NCBI RefSeq assembly: GCF_030362835.1
Contig: NZ_JAUCGQ010000004.1
Span: 62,001-126,000, forward strand
Length of the DNA stretch: 64,000 nt
Source: Cellulomonas alba
Lineage (GTDB): Bacteria > Actinomycetota > Actinomycetes > Actinomycetales > Cellulomonadaceae
Direction: 5' to 3'
Part shown: positions 43,006 through 52,548 of the stretch, one piece after another
How the letters are laid out: each line of letters begins with the position of its first letter
How positions within the stretch are numbered: position 1 is the stretch's first letter
The notes under the pieces: model-generated
Database searches by the model: none
Seen by the model: only the letters and a program-made list of their open reading frames with translations
Told to the model about the DNA's origin: nothing
Translations under genes and position numbers: made by a program

Positions 43006-43066
43006 CGCCCGCGGATCACCCCCGCGACACGGCCCGCGAGGCGGCCCGAACCCCTACCGTTCGGCC

Positions 43067-43330
43067 ATGGTCGCGCGCACCGTCATCCCGCCCGTCCGGG
43101 AGTTCACCTGGCTGATCGTCGGCGGGCTCGTCGTCGTGCTCGTCGGCGCCATCATCGTCGCGCTCTCGCTGCTGAGCGCGTCCGACAACGACACGCGGTT
43201 CGCCGCGGTGATCGGCGGCGCCGTCGCGCTCGCGGGCTTCGTCATGGTCCTGTTCGGCCTCGCGCGTCTGCTCGACGCGCTGTTCGACTTCCTCGCGGAG
43301 GCGCGTGACCGGCGCAACGCGTCCTCCTGA
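43067..43330 (+). CDS. Small two-helix membrane protein
   Basis: 87 residues with two helices (about 14-36 and 46-68) and a basic C-terminus EARDRRNASS. No family recognised. Precedes the DUF4097-PadR pair by 69 bases, with the palindrome lying between, so it is probably outside that module. Confidence 0.6.
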   Translation: MVARTVIPPVREFTWLIVGGLVVVLVGAIIVALSLLSASDNDTRFAAVIGGAVALAGFVMVLFGLARLLDALFDFLAEARDRRNASS

Positions 43331-43347
43331 CTTGCCTCGCGACATGA

Positions 43348-43386
43348 CGCGATATAACGTGTCTCTCAGACACGAGATATATCGCG
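43348..43386. promoter_or_regulatory. 39-base composite palindrome, probable PadR operator
   Basis: Outer arms CGCGATATA (43348-43356) and TATATCGCG (43378-43386) are a perfect inverted repeat; inner arms CGTGTCT (43358-43364) and AGACACG (43368-43374) are a second, also perfect. The run is unusually AT-rich for this genome and lies 13 bases before the DUF4097 start. Confidence 0.7.
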
Positions 43387-43399
43387 ATTGGAGCGCGTC

Positions 43400-44215
43400 A
43401 TGGCCACCGAGTCCTGGGTCGTCGCCGGCCCCCAGATAATCGAGATCGAGCAGCTCGCCTCGCTGCGCGTGCAGCTCGTCGGCGGGCGCGCGGACGTCGT
43501 CGTGCACGACGAGCCGGGCGCGCGCATCGAGGTGCACGACGTGCACGGCAAGCCGCTCGAGATCAGCCTCGTCGACGGCGAGCTGCGCGTCGGCTACAGC
43601 TCGACGCTCGGCAGCTGGGAGGGGTTCGTCGACCGGTTCCTGACCTTCCGCGGCCGCGACCGCGCCGACGTCCACGTCGCCGTGCCACGCCACGTCCCCG
43701 TCAAGCTCGGCACCGTCTCGGCCGAGGGGCTGCTCGCGGGCGTCCAGGAGGACGCATCGGTGTCGACCGTCTCGGGTGCCCTCGTGGTCGACGGCACGCA
43801 CGGGCGGCTGAGCGCGAACACCGTGTCGGGCGAGATCGCCGTGCGCGCGCACGACGGCGACCTCCGCCTCAACACCGTCTCGGGCGAGATCGCCGCGTCG
43901 GGCGCGCTGGCCGTCGTGCAGGCCAACTCGGTCTCGGGTGCGCTCACGTTCGACGTCACCTCCGGCACGTCGTCCGTCACCGCCCAGACCGTCTCGGGCG
44001 ACGTCACGGTGCGCCTGCCGCAGGGCCGCGGCGTCAACGTCAAGGCGCAGTCGCTCTCGGGGCGCATCGTCGTCGACGGCGAGGAGCACAAGGGCAGCAA
44101 GCCCGGCAAGCGGCACGTCGACCTGCGCACCGGCGACGGTGCGTGCTTCCTGTCCGCGTCGACCGTCTCCGGGCACGTCACCGTGCTGCGCGGCCAGGGA
44201 TCGCGGGTCGCGTGA
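43400..44215 (+). CDS. DUF4097-family beta-helix-like protein (PadR partner)
   Basis: 271 residues dominated by repeated TVSGEI or SVSGAL-type turns (positions roughly 115-205), giving a solenoid of short beta strands. DUF4097 proteins in actinobacteria are usually encoded with a PadR regulator, as here. No signal peptide is evident, so it appears cytosolic. ATG at 43400 follows a GGAG box. The function of the family is unknown; its role in regulation is inferred from the pairing. Confidence 0.85.
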   Translation: MATESWVVAGPQIIEIEQLASLRVQLVGGRADVVVHDEPGARIEVHDVHGKPLEISLVDGELRVGYSSTLGSWEGFVDRFLTFRGRDRADVHVAVPRHVPVKLGTVSAEGLLAGVQEDASVSTVSGALVVDGTHGRLSANTVSGEIAVRAHDGDLRLNTVSGEIAASGALAVVQANSVSGALTFDVTSGTSSVTAQTVSGDVTVRLPQGRGVNVKAQSLSGRIVVDGEEHKGSKPGKRHVDLRTGDGACFLSASTVSGHVTVLRGQGSRVA

Positions 44216-44826
44216 TGATGGCGCCCGTCTTCGCGCACGGTCAGCTGCGCCTGTACCTGCTGTCGCTCCTCGAGGGCGGCCCGAAGCACGGCTACGAGCT
44301 GATGACGGCGCTCACCGACCGGTTCGGCGGCACCTACCGCCCGAGCGCCGGCACGATCTACCCGCGACTGGCCCGCCTCGAGGAGGAGGGGCTCGTCGAG
44401 CGCGTCGACACCGACCGCAAGAGCGTCTACGCGCTGACGCCCGCCGGACGGGCGGAGCTCGAGAGCCGGCGCGACGAGCTCGGCCAGCTCGAGGAGGGCA
44501 TCGCCGAGACCGTCCGCGAGCGCGCGGCCCAGGTCCGGGACGACGTGCGGGGCTCGATGCGCGGCCTGCGTGCCGACCTCGCCGCGGCGGCCCAGCAGGC
44601 GCGCGCGTCCGCCGTGCCGCACGGCACGCCCGGCAGCGACGACCCGCGCCTGGCGTCGCACGTGCGGTTCATGGACGCGGAGGCGATGATCACGCGGTTC
44701 CGCGACGAGGTCCGGGCCGACCTGCGCCGGGCCGACGCGCACGCGAAGGTCGACCAGCTCACCGTCGACACGCTGCGCACCGTGCTGGACACCGCGCTCG
44801 CCGCGGTCCGGGCCACCCTCCGCTGA
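44215..44826 (+). CDS. PadR-family transcriptional regulator
   Basis: 203 residues. The PadR winged helix is clear: QLRLYLLSLLEGGPKHGYELMTAL, then GTIYPRLARLEEEGLVERVDTDR and the wing KSVYALTPAGRAEL. A long helical C-terminus (EEGIAETVRERAAQVRDDVRG) serves dimerisation. TGATG joins it to the DUF4097 stop; GTG 44212 is an alternative start. It likely binds the 39-base palindrome upstream of DUF4097. Confidence 0.92.
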   Translation: MMAPVFAHGQLRLYLLSLLEGGPKHGYELMTALTDRFGGTYRPSAGTIYPRLARLEEEGLVERVDTDRKSVYALTPAGRAELESRRDELGQLEEGIAETVRERAAQVRDDVRGSMRGLRADLAAAAQQARASAVPHGTPGSDDPRLASHVRFMDAEAMITRFRDEVRADLRRADAHAKVDQLTVDTLRTVLDTALAAVRATLR

Positions 44827-44852
44827 TGCTGTTCTGGCGACCGATGCTCGGG

Positions 44853-45461
44853 TCAGGCGCCGTCGTCAGGCAGCCCCAGCCACGCGTGCCAGCCGGTGTG
44901 CAGCACGAGCCAGGCGATCAGCCCGTAGCCGGCCTGGCGGGGCAGCACCCCGTCGCCGGACGCGAGGTCCGACAGCCACTGGTCGTGGGTGGCGAGCGGC
45001 GCGAACGTGTCGACGTACGGCACCCGGCGACGCGTCGCGACGTCGGCGTACGCGGCTGAGAGCTCCGCGAGCTTGTCGCCGTCGGCGACCGCACCCGGGG
45101 GCGGCCCGACGACGAACGCCGGGATGCGGCGCTGCTCGGCGACGTCGAGCACGTTCGCGAGGTTGAGCCGGCTGCGCGCGAGCGAGAGTCCCGCCGCGAC
45201 GTCCGCGCGTCCGAGCCCGATCACCAGCCGGTTGTCGGCCTCGGGGGACAGGCGACGGTCGACCTCCGCCTCCCAGCGTGCGCCCAGCCCGGTGCTGGTC
45301 TCGCCCGGCACCGCGAGCGTCAGCGCCGTCACGGGCTCCGCTGCCGGGGTGCGCGCCACGACGCGACCCACCCAGCCGAGCCCCTTCGGGTCGCCGACGC
45401 CGGCGACGAGCTCGTCGCCGATCACCGCGAGCCGCAGCGGCAGCTCACCCACACGCATCAC
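44853..45461 (-). CDS. GDSL-like (SGNH-fold) protein with degraded catalytic site
   Basis: 202 residues of SGNH hydrolase fold: block I VIGDELVAGVGDPKGLGW, a Gly-rich VIGLGRADVAAGLSL (block III position) and a C-terminal GDGVLPRQAGYGLIA. Active GDSL enzymes have Ser in block I (GDSL) and D-x-x-H in block V; here the Ser is Glu (GDEL) and the His is Leu (DGVL). It is therefore probably a non-catalytic family member, as in some actinobacterial homologues. Confidence 0.8.
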   Translation of the reverse strand: MMRVGELPLRLAVIGDELVAGVGDPKGLGWVGRVVARTPAAEPVTALTLAVPGETSTGLGARWEAEVDRRLSPEADNRLVIGLGRADVAAGLSLARSRLNLANVLDVAEQRRIPAFVVGPPPGAVADGDKLAELSAAYADVATRRRVPYVDTFAPLATHDQWLSDLASGDGVLPRQAGYGLIAWLVLHTGWHAWLGLPDDGA

Positions 45462-45537
45462 CCTCCCGCATCACTGGCGTCAGTCTCGCGGCTCGCGCCG
45501 CCCGGCGCCCTCTGCCGCGCCGTCGTGGTCGAAGACG

Positions 45538-45571
45538 GCGGACCCGGCCGCGCGGGGGCGACCGGGTCCGC
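45538..45571. terminator. Hairpin terminator downstream of kgd
   Basis: GCGGACCCGG (45538-45547) and CCGGGTCCGC (45562-45571) form a perfect 10-bp stem with a 14-base loop, 25 bases past the kgd stop codon (minus strand). Confidence 0.7.
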
Positions 45572-45595
45572 TGTGTCGTGCTCGGGGGTGGGGCG

Positions 45596-48500
45596 TCAGC
45601 GCGCGAACGCCTGCTCGACGAGCGCCGCCTGCTGGACCGCGTGCTTCTTCGCCGTGCCGGTCGCCGGGGACGCCGACTCGGGGCGCGACACCACGCGCAG
45701 CGTCCGGTTGATGAGCTGCGGGAGGTGGAGCGTCAGGAACGACCACGGGCCCTGGTTCTGCGGCTCGTCCTGCACCCACACGAGCTCGGCACCGTCGAAC
45801 GGCGCCAGCTCGCGGCGCAGGGACTCGCCGTCGAGCGGGTACAGCTGCTCGAGCCGGACGATCGCGGTGGACTGGTCGCCCGACTTGACGCGGTGCGCCA
45901 GCAGGTCCCAGTACACCTTGCCGGAGCAGAGCAGCACGCGGTCGACCTGGCCCGCCTTGGCCGCCGCGAGGTCGTCGCCGATCACCGTGCGGAACGTGCC
46001 GGTCGTGAAGTCCTCCACCGCGGACGACGCGGCCTTGAGGCGCAGCATCGACTTGGGCGTGAAGACGACGAGCGGCTTGCGCGGGCGCTGGTACGCCTGG
46101 CGGCGCAGCAGGTGGAAGTGCGACGCCGGCGTCGACGGCTGCGCGATGTACATGTTGTCCTGCGCCGCGAGCTGGAGGAACCGCTCGATGCGTGCCGAGC
46201 TGTGGTCCGGCCCCTGGCCCTCGTAGCCGTGGGGCAGCAGCAGGACGACCGACGAGCGCTGGCCCCACTTCTGCTCCGCCGACGAGACGAACTCGTCCAT
46301 GACGGTCTGCGCGCCGTTGACGAAGTCGCCGAACTGCGCCTCCCAGAGCACCAGCGCGTCGGGCCGCTCGACCGAGTAGCCGTACTCGAACCCGAGCGCG
46401 GCGTACTCCGAGAGCGACGAGTCGTAGACCCAGAACTTCGCCTGGTCGCCCGACAGGTACAGCAGGGGCGTCCACTCGGCGCCCGTCTCGCGGTCGTGCA
46501 GCACCGCGTGCCGCTGCACGAACGTGCCGCGCCGCGAGTCCTGGCCCGCGAGCCGCACGGGCGTGCCCTCGACGAGCAGCGAGCCGAACGCGAGGAGCTC
46601 GCCGTAGCCCCAGTCGATGCCGCCCTCGCGCGACATCTGCTCACGCTTCTCGAGCAGCTGCGCGAGCTTCGGGTGCACCGTGAAGCCGGCCGGCGGGCGC
46701 ACGTGCGCCGCGCCGATGCGGGCCAGCACGGACGCGTCGACGGCGGTCTTCCAGCCGATGATCACGCCAGCGTCCTCGAGCTGCGACTCCGGTCGCTCGA
46801 GGCCTGCGACGGCCTCCGCCTGCGGCGGCGGCGGCGTCCAGCCGTCCTCGCGCGTCTCGCTGAACACCCGCTCGAGCTGCGCCTGGTAGTCGCGCAGCGC
46901 CTGCTCCGCGTCCTCCATCGACAGGTCGCCGCGCGCCACGAGGGTCTCGGTGTAGAGCTTGCGGACCGAGCGCTTCGCCTCGATGAGGTTGTACATGAGC
47001 GGCTGCGTCATCGACGGGTCGTCGCCCTCGTTGTGGCCGCGGCGGCGGTAGCAGAGCATGTCGATGACGACGTCGCGGTCGAACTGCTCGCGGTACTCGA
47101 ACGCGAGCTCCGCGACGCGGACGACGGCCTCGGGGTCGTCGCCGTTCACGTGGAACACCGGCACCTGCAGGCCCTTGACCACGTCGGTCGCGTACTGCGA
47201 CGAGCGCGACGACGACGGGCCGGTGGTGAACCCGACCTGGTTGTTGATGATCACGTGGATCGTGCCGCCGGTGCGGTACCCGCGCAGCTGCGCGAGGTTC
47301 AGCGTCTCGAACACGACGCCCTGGCCGGCGAACGCCGCGTCGCCGTGGATGAGGATCGGCAGCACCGAGAAGCCGTCGCCGCCGAGGTCGATGCGGTCCT
47401 GCTTGGCGCGCACGACGCCTTCGAGCACCGGGTCGACCGCCTCGAGGTGCGACGGGTTCGCCGCGAGGTACACCTTCGTCGTCGCGCCCGACTCGGCGGT
47501 GAAGACGCCCTCGGTGCCGAGGTGGTACTTCACGTCGCCGGAGCCCTGCACCGACTTCGGGTCCTGGTTGCCCTCGAACTCGCTGAAGACCTGCGCGTAC
47601 GACTTGCCGGCGATGTTCGCGAGCACGTTGAGACGGCCGCGGTGCGCCATGCCGATGCCGACCTCGTCGAGCCCGTTCTCGGCGGCCTTCGACAGGATCG
47701 CGTCGAGCAGCGGGATGACCGACTCGCCGCCCTCGAGCGAGAAGCGCTTCTGGCCGACGTACTTCGTCTGCAGGAACGTCTCGAACGCCTCGGCGGCGTT
47801 GAGGCGGCGGAGCACGCGCAGCTGGTCCTCGCGCGGCGTGCGGGCGTAGCCGGACTCGAGGCGCTCCTGCAGCCAGCGGCGCTGCCGCGGGTCCTGCAGG
47901 TGCATGTACTCGATGCCGACCGTGCGGCAGTACGAGTCGCGCAGCAGCCCGAGCACCTCGCGCAGAGACGCGCGCGACTTGCCGGTGAACCCGCCCGAGG
48001 GGAACTTCCGGTCGAGGTCCCACAGCGTGAGGCCGTGCGTCTGGATGTCGAGGTCCGGGTGCTTGCGCTGGCGGTAGGCGAGCGGGTCGGTGTCCGCCAT
48101 CAGGTGGCCGCGCGAGCGGTAGGCGTGGATGAGCTCGGCGATGAGCGCCGGCTTGAGCGCCTCGGTGTCGGGGTCGGTCGAGACGTCGCGGACCCAGCGG
48201 ATCGGCTCGTACGGCACGCGCAGCGCCGAGAACACGCGGTCGTAGAAGCCGTCCTCGCCCAGCAGCTTGGTGGCGAGGATGCGCAGGAAGTCGCCCGACT
48301 GCGCGCCCTGGATGATGCGGTGGTCGTAGGTGCTCGTCAGCGTGAGCACCTTCGAGACGCCCATCCGGTTGAGCTGCTCCTCGGACGTGCCCGCGAACTC
48401 CGCCGGGTAGTCCATCGCGCCGACGCCGATGATCGTGCCCTGGCCCTGCATCAGGCGCGGCACCGAGTGGACCGTGCCGATCGTGCCGGGGTTCGTCAGC

Positions 48501-49444
48501 GAGATCGTCGTGCCCGCGAAGTCGTCGACGCCGAGCTTGCCGCCACGCGCCCGGCGCACGACGTCCTCGTAGGCGTTCCAGAACTGCGCGAAGTCGAGCG
48601 TCTCGGCCTTCTTGATGCTCGGCACCAGCAGCTGGCGCGTGCCGTCCGGCTTCGCGAGGTCGATCGCGATGCCGAGGCCGACGTGCGCGGGCTGCAGGAC
48701 CCCGGGCTTGCCGTCGACCAGCGTGTACGACGCGTTCATCGCGGGCATGTCCGCGAGCGCCTCGACCACGGCGAAGCCGATGAGGTGCGTGAAGGACACC
48801 TTGCCGCCGCGACCGCGCGCGAGGTGGTTGTTGATGACGATGCGGTTGTCGACCATCAGCTTGGCCGGGACCGCGCGCACCGACGTCGCGGTCGGGACCT
48901 CGAGCGATGCCTCCATGTTGGTGACGACGCGCGCGGCGGGGCCGCGGAGCTTCTCGACGTTGTCCGCCGCGTCCTGCGGCTGGTCGGCGCCCGCCGCGGT
49001 GCGCTGGGCCTGCTCGGCGTAGGGCGCGGTGGCGGGCTGGGAGATCGCGATGGGCGAGGTCACGGGTGCGGGCTCCGCGGGGTGGGTGCTGGTGACGGGC
49101 TGGGTGGGGGCCGGTGGTGCCGCTGCCGCGGCCGCGGGGGCCGGCGGGGCAGCGGGGGCCGGGGCGGCCGGCGTCGGCGGAGCGCCCGGCGGCGTCGCGC
49201 CGTTCGCGTGGCCGGTGGGGGCACCGTTGCCCGGCCGGTCAGGCCTGTAGCCCTCGAAGAAGTCCCACCACGCGGGGTCGACCGCGTTCTTGTCCTTGAG
49301 GTACTGGTCGTACAGCTCGTCCACGAGCCATTCGTTCGCACCGAAATCGGCGCGCGAGTGCTCTGGCTCCGCCTTCTGGGTCACGCGAGGTTCGCCCACT
49401 TCCGCTGCGGCCGCCAGCCGCGTCGTCGCTGGATCTGTTGACAC
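45596..49444 (-). CDS. kgd: Multifunctional 2-oxoglutarate decarboxylase/dehydrogenase (Kgd)
   Basis: 1282 residues, fused E2 and E1 as in mycobacterial Kgd. The N-terminal segment [19 protein letters not shown] is followed by an Ala/Pro-rich linker (about 65-130), then an E2 acyltransferase domain (residues about 150-370; catalytic [15 protein letters not shown]) without a lipoyl domain. The E1 ThDP core follows ([46 protein letters not shown]). It feeds 2-oxoglutarate to succinyl-CoA or succinic semialdehyde. GTG at 49444 has GGAGGG upstream. Confidence 0.95.
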   Translation of the reverse strand: MSTDPATTRLAAAAEVGEPRVTQKAEPEHSRADFGANEWLVDELYDQYLKDKNAVDPAWWDFFEGYRPDRPGNGAPTGHANGATPPGAPPTPAAPAPAAPPAPAAAAAAPPAPTQPVTSTHPAEPAPVTSPIAISQPATAPYAEQAQRTAAGADQPQDAADNVEKLRGPAARVVTNMEASLEVPTATSVRAVPAKLMVDNRIVINNHLARGRGGKVSFTHLIGFAVVEALADMPAMNASYTLVDGKPGVLQPAHVGLGIAIDLAKPDGTRQLLVPSIKKAETLDFAQFWNAYEDVVRRARGGKLGVDDFAGTTISLTNPGTIGTVHSVPRLMQGQGTIIGVGAMDYPAEFAGTSEEQLNRMGVSKVLTLTSTYDHRIIQGAQSGDFLRILATKLLGEDGFYDRVFSALRVPYEPIRWVRDVSTDPDTEALKPALIAELIHAYRSRGHLMADTDPLAYRQRKHPDLDIQTHGLTLWDLDRKFPSGGFTGKSRASLREVLGLLRDSYCRTVGIEYMHLQDPRQRRWLQERLESGYARTPREDQLRVLRRLNAAEAFETFLQTKYVGQKRFSLEGGESVIPLLDAILSKAAENGLDEVGIGMAHRGRLNVLANIAGKSYAQVFSEFEGNQDPKSVQGSGDVKYHLGTEGVFTAESGATTKVYLAANPSHLEAVDPVLEGVVRAKQDRIDLGGDGFSVLPILIHGDAAFAGQGVVFETLNLAQLRGYRTGGTIHVIINNQVGFTTGPSSSRSSQYATDVVKGLQVPVFHVNGDDPEAVVRVAELAFEYREQFDRDVVIDMLCYRRRGHNEGDDPSMTQPLMYNLIEAKRSVRKLYTETLVARGDLSMEDAEQALRDYQAQLERVFSETREDGWTPPPPQAEAVAGLERPESQLEDAGVIIGWKTAVDASVLARIGAAHVRPPAGFTVHPKLAQLLEKREQMSREGGIDWGYGELLAFGSLLVEGTPVRLAGQDSRRGTFVQRHAVLHDRETGAEWTPLLYLSGDQAKFWVYDSSLSEYAALGFEYGYSVERPDALVLWEAQFGDFVNGAQTVMDEFVSSAEQKWGQRSSVVLLLPHGYEGQGPDHSSARIERFLQLAAQDNMYIAQPSTPASHFHLLRRQAYQRPRKPLVVFTPKSMLRLKAASSAVEDFTTGTFRTVIGDDLAAAKAGQVDRVLLCSGKVYWDLLAHRVKSGDQSTAIVRLEQLYPLDGESLRRELAPFDGAELVWVQDEPQNQGPWSFLTLHLPQLINRTLRVVSRPESASPATGTAKKHAVQQAALVEQAFAR

Positions 49445-49685
49445 CAAGATTACGGCCCTCCAGGGGTCCGACCTGAGCCGGGACGCCCTCCCTGACCAGT
49501 GTTCGGACGGTTTTTCACGCGGTCCGCACCTTCGGGTCAACGTCGGCAAAAGTGCCTGTTGGGCGCGCGTCAAGGAGAGGTCGGCGGCACCCCTTGCGGG
49601 TCATGGAACGGAACCTGCGTGCGCGGCGGCGCACGGCCGCGCGTGACGAGGGTCACGTCGAGCGGTCCGGTCGCGGCACGGCCGC

Positions 49686-50486
49686 TCAGGTGATGTCGCG
49701 GCGCAGGGTCGCGAGCCGGCCGGCGATCGCGAGCACCGCGACGTAGCCGAGCAGGACGAGCAGGCCCGCCCACCAGTCGAGCACCGGCCCGGACGCGACC
49801 GCGGTGTACAGGCTGCCGCCCGTCAGCGCGTCGCTCGCGGCACCCGGCAGGTAGGCCACCAGGTGCCCGCCCCACGAGGTCGCACCGAGCGCGATGCGCG
49901 CGATCGGCTCCACGAACTGCGTCCATGCCAGTACCACGACGACGACCGCGACCTGGTTCGTCAGCACCGTCCCGACGCCCACGCCGAGCAGCGCCCACAG
50001 CGCCATCGCGACGACCGCGAGCCCGACGTAGCGCCAGGTGGCCGACTGGTCCAGGAGCGTCGGGCTCCCGGTAGCCGAGAGCACGGCGGCGCCGACCCCG
50101 GTCGCGACCGCGGTGCCGACGACGCCGAACACCAGCCCCGCCCCGAGGCCGGCCGCGAGCTTGCCGAGGAGGAACACCGTGCGGCGCGGCTCCGCGAGCA
50201 GCGTGGGCGTGACGGTGCGGTGCCGGAACTCCGACGCCACCGCGAGCGCGCCGATCACGAGCGGGAACACGTATCCGACCGAGCTGCCGACGGTGTAGAC
50301 GGACCGCACGGTCTCGTCCACGGACAGGGGCGCGGAGCCCGAGCCGCCGAGTCCCTCGGGGCGCGACGCGGTCCAGGCGATGACGCCCGCGAGGAAGCCG
50401 ACGTACGCCGCCATCGCCGCGAGCAGGATCCACCACAGGCGCGTCGTCACGAGCTTGCGGTACTCGGCGACGAGGGTCGCGCGCAT
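49686..50486 (-). CDS. ABC-2-type permease of the RR/HK/ABC operon
   Basis: 266 residues, six helices, ABC-2 permease type: EYRKLVTTRLWWILLAAMAA, SEFRHRTVTPTLLAEPRRT and a final LLVLLGYVAVLAIAGR. TGATG joins the ATPase stop to the ATG at 50486, so it is the fourth gene of the operon. It probably exports a compound sensed by the operon's kinase. The 241 bases between it and kgd (49445-49685) contain no gene I can support. Confidence 0.88.
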   Translation of the reverse strand: MRATLVAEYRKLVTTRLWWILLAAMAAYVGFLAGVIAWTASRPEGLGGSGSAPLSVDETVRSVYTVGSSVGYVFPLVIGALAVASEFRHRTVTPTLLAEPRRTVFLLGKLAAGLGAGLVFGVVGTAVATGVGAAVLSATGSPTLLDQSATWRYVGLAVVAMALWALLGVGVGTVLTNQVAVVVVVLAWTQFVEPIARIALGATSWGGHLVAYLPGAASDALTGGSLYTAVASGPVLDWWAGLLVLLGYVAVLAIAGRLATLRRDIT

Positions 50487-51472
50487 CAGCGGGCCGCCTC
50501 GGGGCCGACCTCCGTCGGCGCGCCCCGGGGATCGCTCGCCGCGGCGGCCACCGGCCCCGCCGCGATGCCCGCCGGGCCGCCCGCCGCGTCGCCGGTGAGG
50601 CCCAGGAACACGTCCTCGAGCCCGACGTCGCGGGTCGCGAGCTGGTGCAGCTCGAGCCCGGCCGCGAACGCCGCCGCGCCGACCGCCGCGGCGGGCACGT
50701 CGACCACCTCGGCCTCGCCGCCGCGCTGCGGTCCGGCGAGCGTCCAGCCCGCCCGGGCCACGAGCGCCGCGAGCCCGGCCGCGTCGGGCGAGACCACCTG
50801 CACGCGCGGCCGCGTCAGCCCGGCCAGCTCGGCGAGCGACGACGAGTGCACGAGCCGCCCGCGCGAGATGATCACCACGTCGTCGACGGTCTGCTCGACC
50901 TCCGAGAGCACGTGGCTCGACACGAGCACGGTGCGGCCCTCGGCGGCGAGCGCCCGCAGGAAGGCGCGCAGCCAGCGGATGCCCTCCGGGTCGAGGCCGT
51001 TCGCGGGCTCGTCCAGCAGCAGCACCGGCGGGTCGCCGAGCAGCGTCGTGGCGAGCGCAAGGCGTTGGCGCATGCCGAGCGAGTACCCGCCGACGCGGCG
51101 CCCACCGACCTCGCTCAGCCCGACGAGCGCGAGCACCTCGTGCGTCCGGGAGTCGGGCACGCCGACCTGCGGCGCGTACACGCGCAGGTGGTCGAGCCCC
51201 GTGCGGCCCGGGTGGAAGCTCGCCGCCTCGAGCGCCGCGCCGACGACGCGGCCGGGCCGCGTCAGCTCGGAGTAGCGCCGGCCGCCGATCGTCGCGGTGC
51301 CGCTGGTCGGCGCCACGAGGCCGAGGAGCACGCGCAGCGTCGTCGTCTTGCCTGCGCCGTTGGGGCCGAGGAATCCCGTGACGCGCCCCGCGCGGACCGT
51401 GAAGGAGAGGTGGTCGACCGCGCGCACCGCGCCGAACGACTTCGAGAGCCGGTCGACCTCGACCTCGGTCAT
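50486..51472 (-). CDS. ABC transporter ATP-binding protein
   Basis: 328 residues. Walker A LGPNGAGKTTTLRVL, signature YSLGMRQRLALATTLL, Walker B VLLLDEPANGLDPEG and H-loop VLVSSHVLSEVE are complete. Like other antibiotic-type exporters it pairs with an ABC-2 permease (the next gene). ATGA overlap with the kinase stop (51469-51472). Confidence 0.93.
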   Translation of the reverse strand: MTEVEVDRLSKSFGAVRAVDHLSFTVRAGRVTGFLGPNGAGKTTTLRVLLGLVAPTSGTATIGGRRYSELTRPGRVVGAALEAASFHPGRTGLDHLRVYAPQVGVPDSRTHEVLALVGLSEVGGRRVGGYSLGMRQRLALATTLLGDPPVLLLDEPANGLDPEGIRWLRAFLRALAAEGRTVLVSSHVLSEVEQTVDDVVIISRGRLVHSSSLAELAGLTRPRVQVVSPDAAGLAALVARAGWTLAGPQRGGEAEVVDVPAAAVGAAAFAAGLELHQLATRDVGLEDVFLGLTGDAAGGPAGIAAGPVAAAASDPRGAPTEVGPEAAR

Positions 51473-52548
51473 GCCGCGCGTGCCGGGTCGGCCGGCAGCG
51501 TGACGCGCATGGTGCAGCCCTCCTCGGAGTCGGCGACCTCGATGCGGCCGCCGTGCAGGTCGACGGCCCACCGCACGATGGCGAGCCCGAGCCCCGTGCC
51601 GCCGGTCGACCCGCCGCCCGTCAGCGCGGGGGTGTTGCCGCGCACGAAGCGCTCGAACACGTGCGCGCGCTGCTCGGGTGCGATGCCCGGGCCGTGGTCC
51701 ACGACGTCGATCCGCACGTCGGGACCGACGAGGCTGGCCTCGAGGCGCACCTCGTCGTCCGAGGGGGAGTGGCGGACCGCGTTGTGCAGCAGGTTCGCGA
51801 CCACCTGGTGCAGCCGCTCGGGGTCGGCCGGCACGGTCAGGTCGGGCGGCTCGACGACCACGGGGAAGCGCAGGTGCTTCTCGGCGCCCACCAGCGCGGC
51901 GCCCTCGGCGGCCTCGTGCAGGAAGTCCGCGAGCCGCACGTCGGTGATCGCGAGCGGCACGGCCCCGGCCTCGAGCCGCGACAGGTCGAGCAGGTACGTG
52001 ACGAGGCGCCCGAGCCGCTCCGTCTGCGCGAGCATCGCCTTCATCGTCCCGGGATCGGGCGCGCTGACGCCGTCGACGATGTTCTCGAGCTGCGCCTGCA
52101 GCGCGGTGATCGGGGTCCGCAGCTCGTGCGAGACGTTCGCGACGAGCTCGCGCCGGAACGTGTCCGCCTGCTCGAGGTCGTCGGACATCGTGTTGAACGC
52201 GACCGCGAGCTGGCCGACCTCGTCCTTGCTGGTCGCGCGGACGCGCTGCGAGTAGTCGCCCCCCGCCATGCGCCGCGCCGCGTGCGTCATCTCGCGCAGC
52301 GGCGACGTCATGCCCCGCGCGAGCACCTGCGTGAGGACGAGCGACACCACGATCGCGAGCGGCAGCGTGCGCGTCGGGCCGAGGTGGTTGTAGAGCCCGA
52401 TCCACGTGATGAACGCCGCGAGCGTCACCGTCGCCGCGACGAGGACGCCGAGCTTGACCTTGATCGAGTTCAGCCGGTCGAGCGGGCGCACGTCCGGCAG
52501 CCACGACGAGCGCCCGGCCTCGCCGCGGACGTGTCGCGGACCGCTCAC
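51469..52548 (-). CDS. Membrane sensor histidine kinase
   Basis: 359 residues. Two helices (about 31-52 and 59-75) bracket a very short extracytoplasmic loop, so it probably senses within or at the membrane. HAMP and H-box ELVANVSHELRTPITAL follow; N-box LHQVVANLLHNAVRHS, G1 VVDHGPGIAPEQ and G2 GTGLGLAIV are intact. GTG start overlaps the response-regulator stop (GTGA). Intramembrane-sensing kinases of this kind often partner ABC exporters, the arrangement here. Confidence 0.93.
   Translation of the reverse strand: MSGPRHVRGEAGRSSWLPDVRPLDRLNSIKVKLGVLVAATVTLAAFITWIGLYNHLGPTRTLPLAIVVSLVLTQVLARGMTSPLREMTHAARRMAGGDYSQRVRATSKDEVGQLAVAFNTMSDDLEQADTFRRELVANVSHELRTPITALQAQLENIVDGVSAPDPGTMKAMLAQTERLGRLVTYLLDLSRLEAGAVPLAITDVRLADFLHEAAEGAALVGAEKHLRFPVVVEPPDLTVPADPERLHQVVANLLHNAVRHSPSDDEVRLEASLVGPDVRIDVVDHGPGIAPEQRAHVFERFVRGNTPALTGGGSTGGTGLGLAIVRWAVDLHGGRIEVADSEEGCTMRVTLPADPARAA

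Noticed and set aside
45278-49441. A 1,387-codon open frame opposite kgd
   Set aside because: It has no domain or motif and mirrors the complete Kgd protein on the other strand, so it is a GC artefact.
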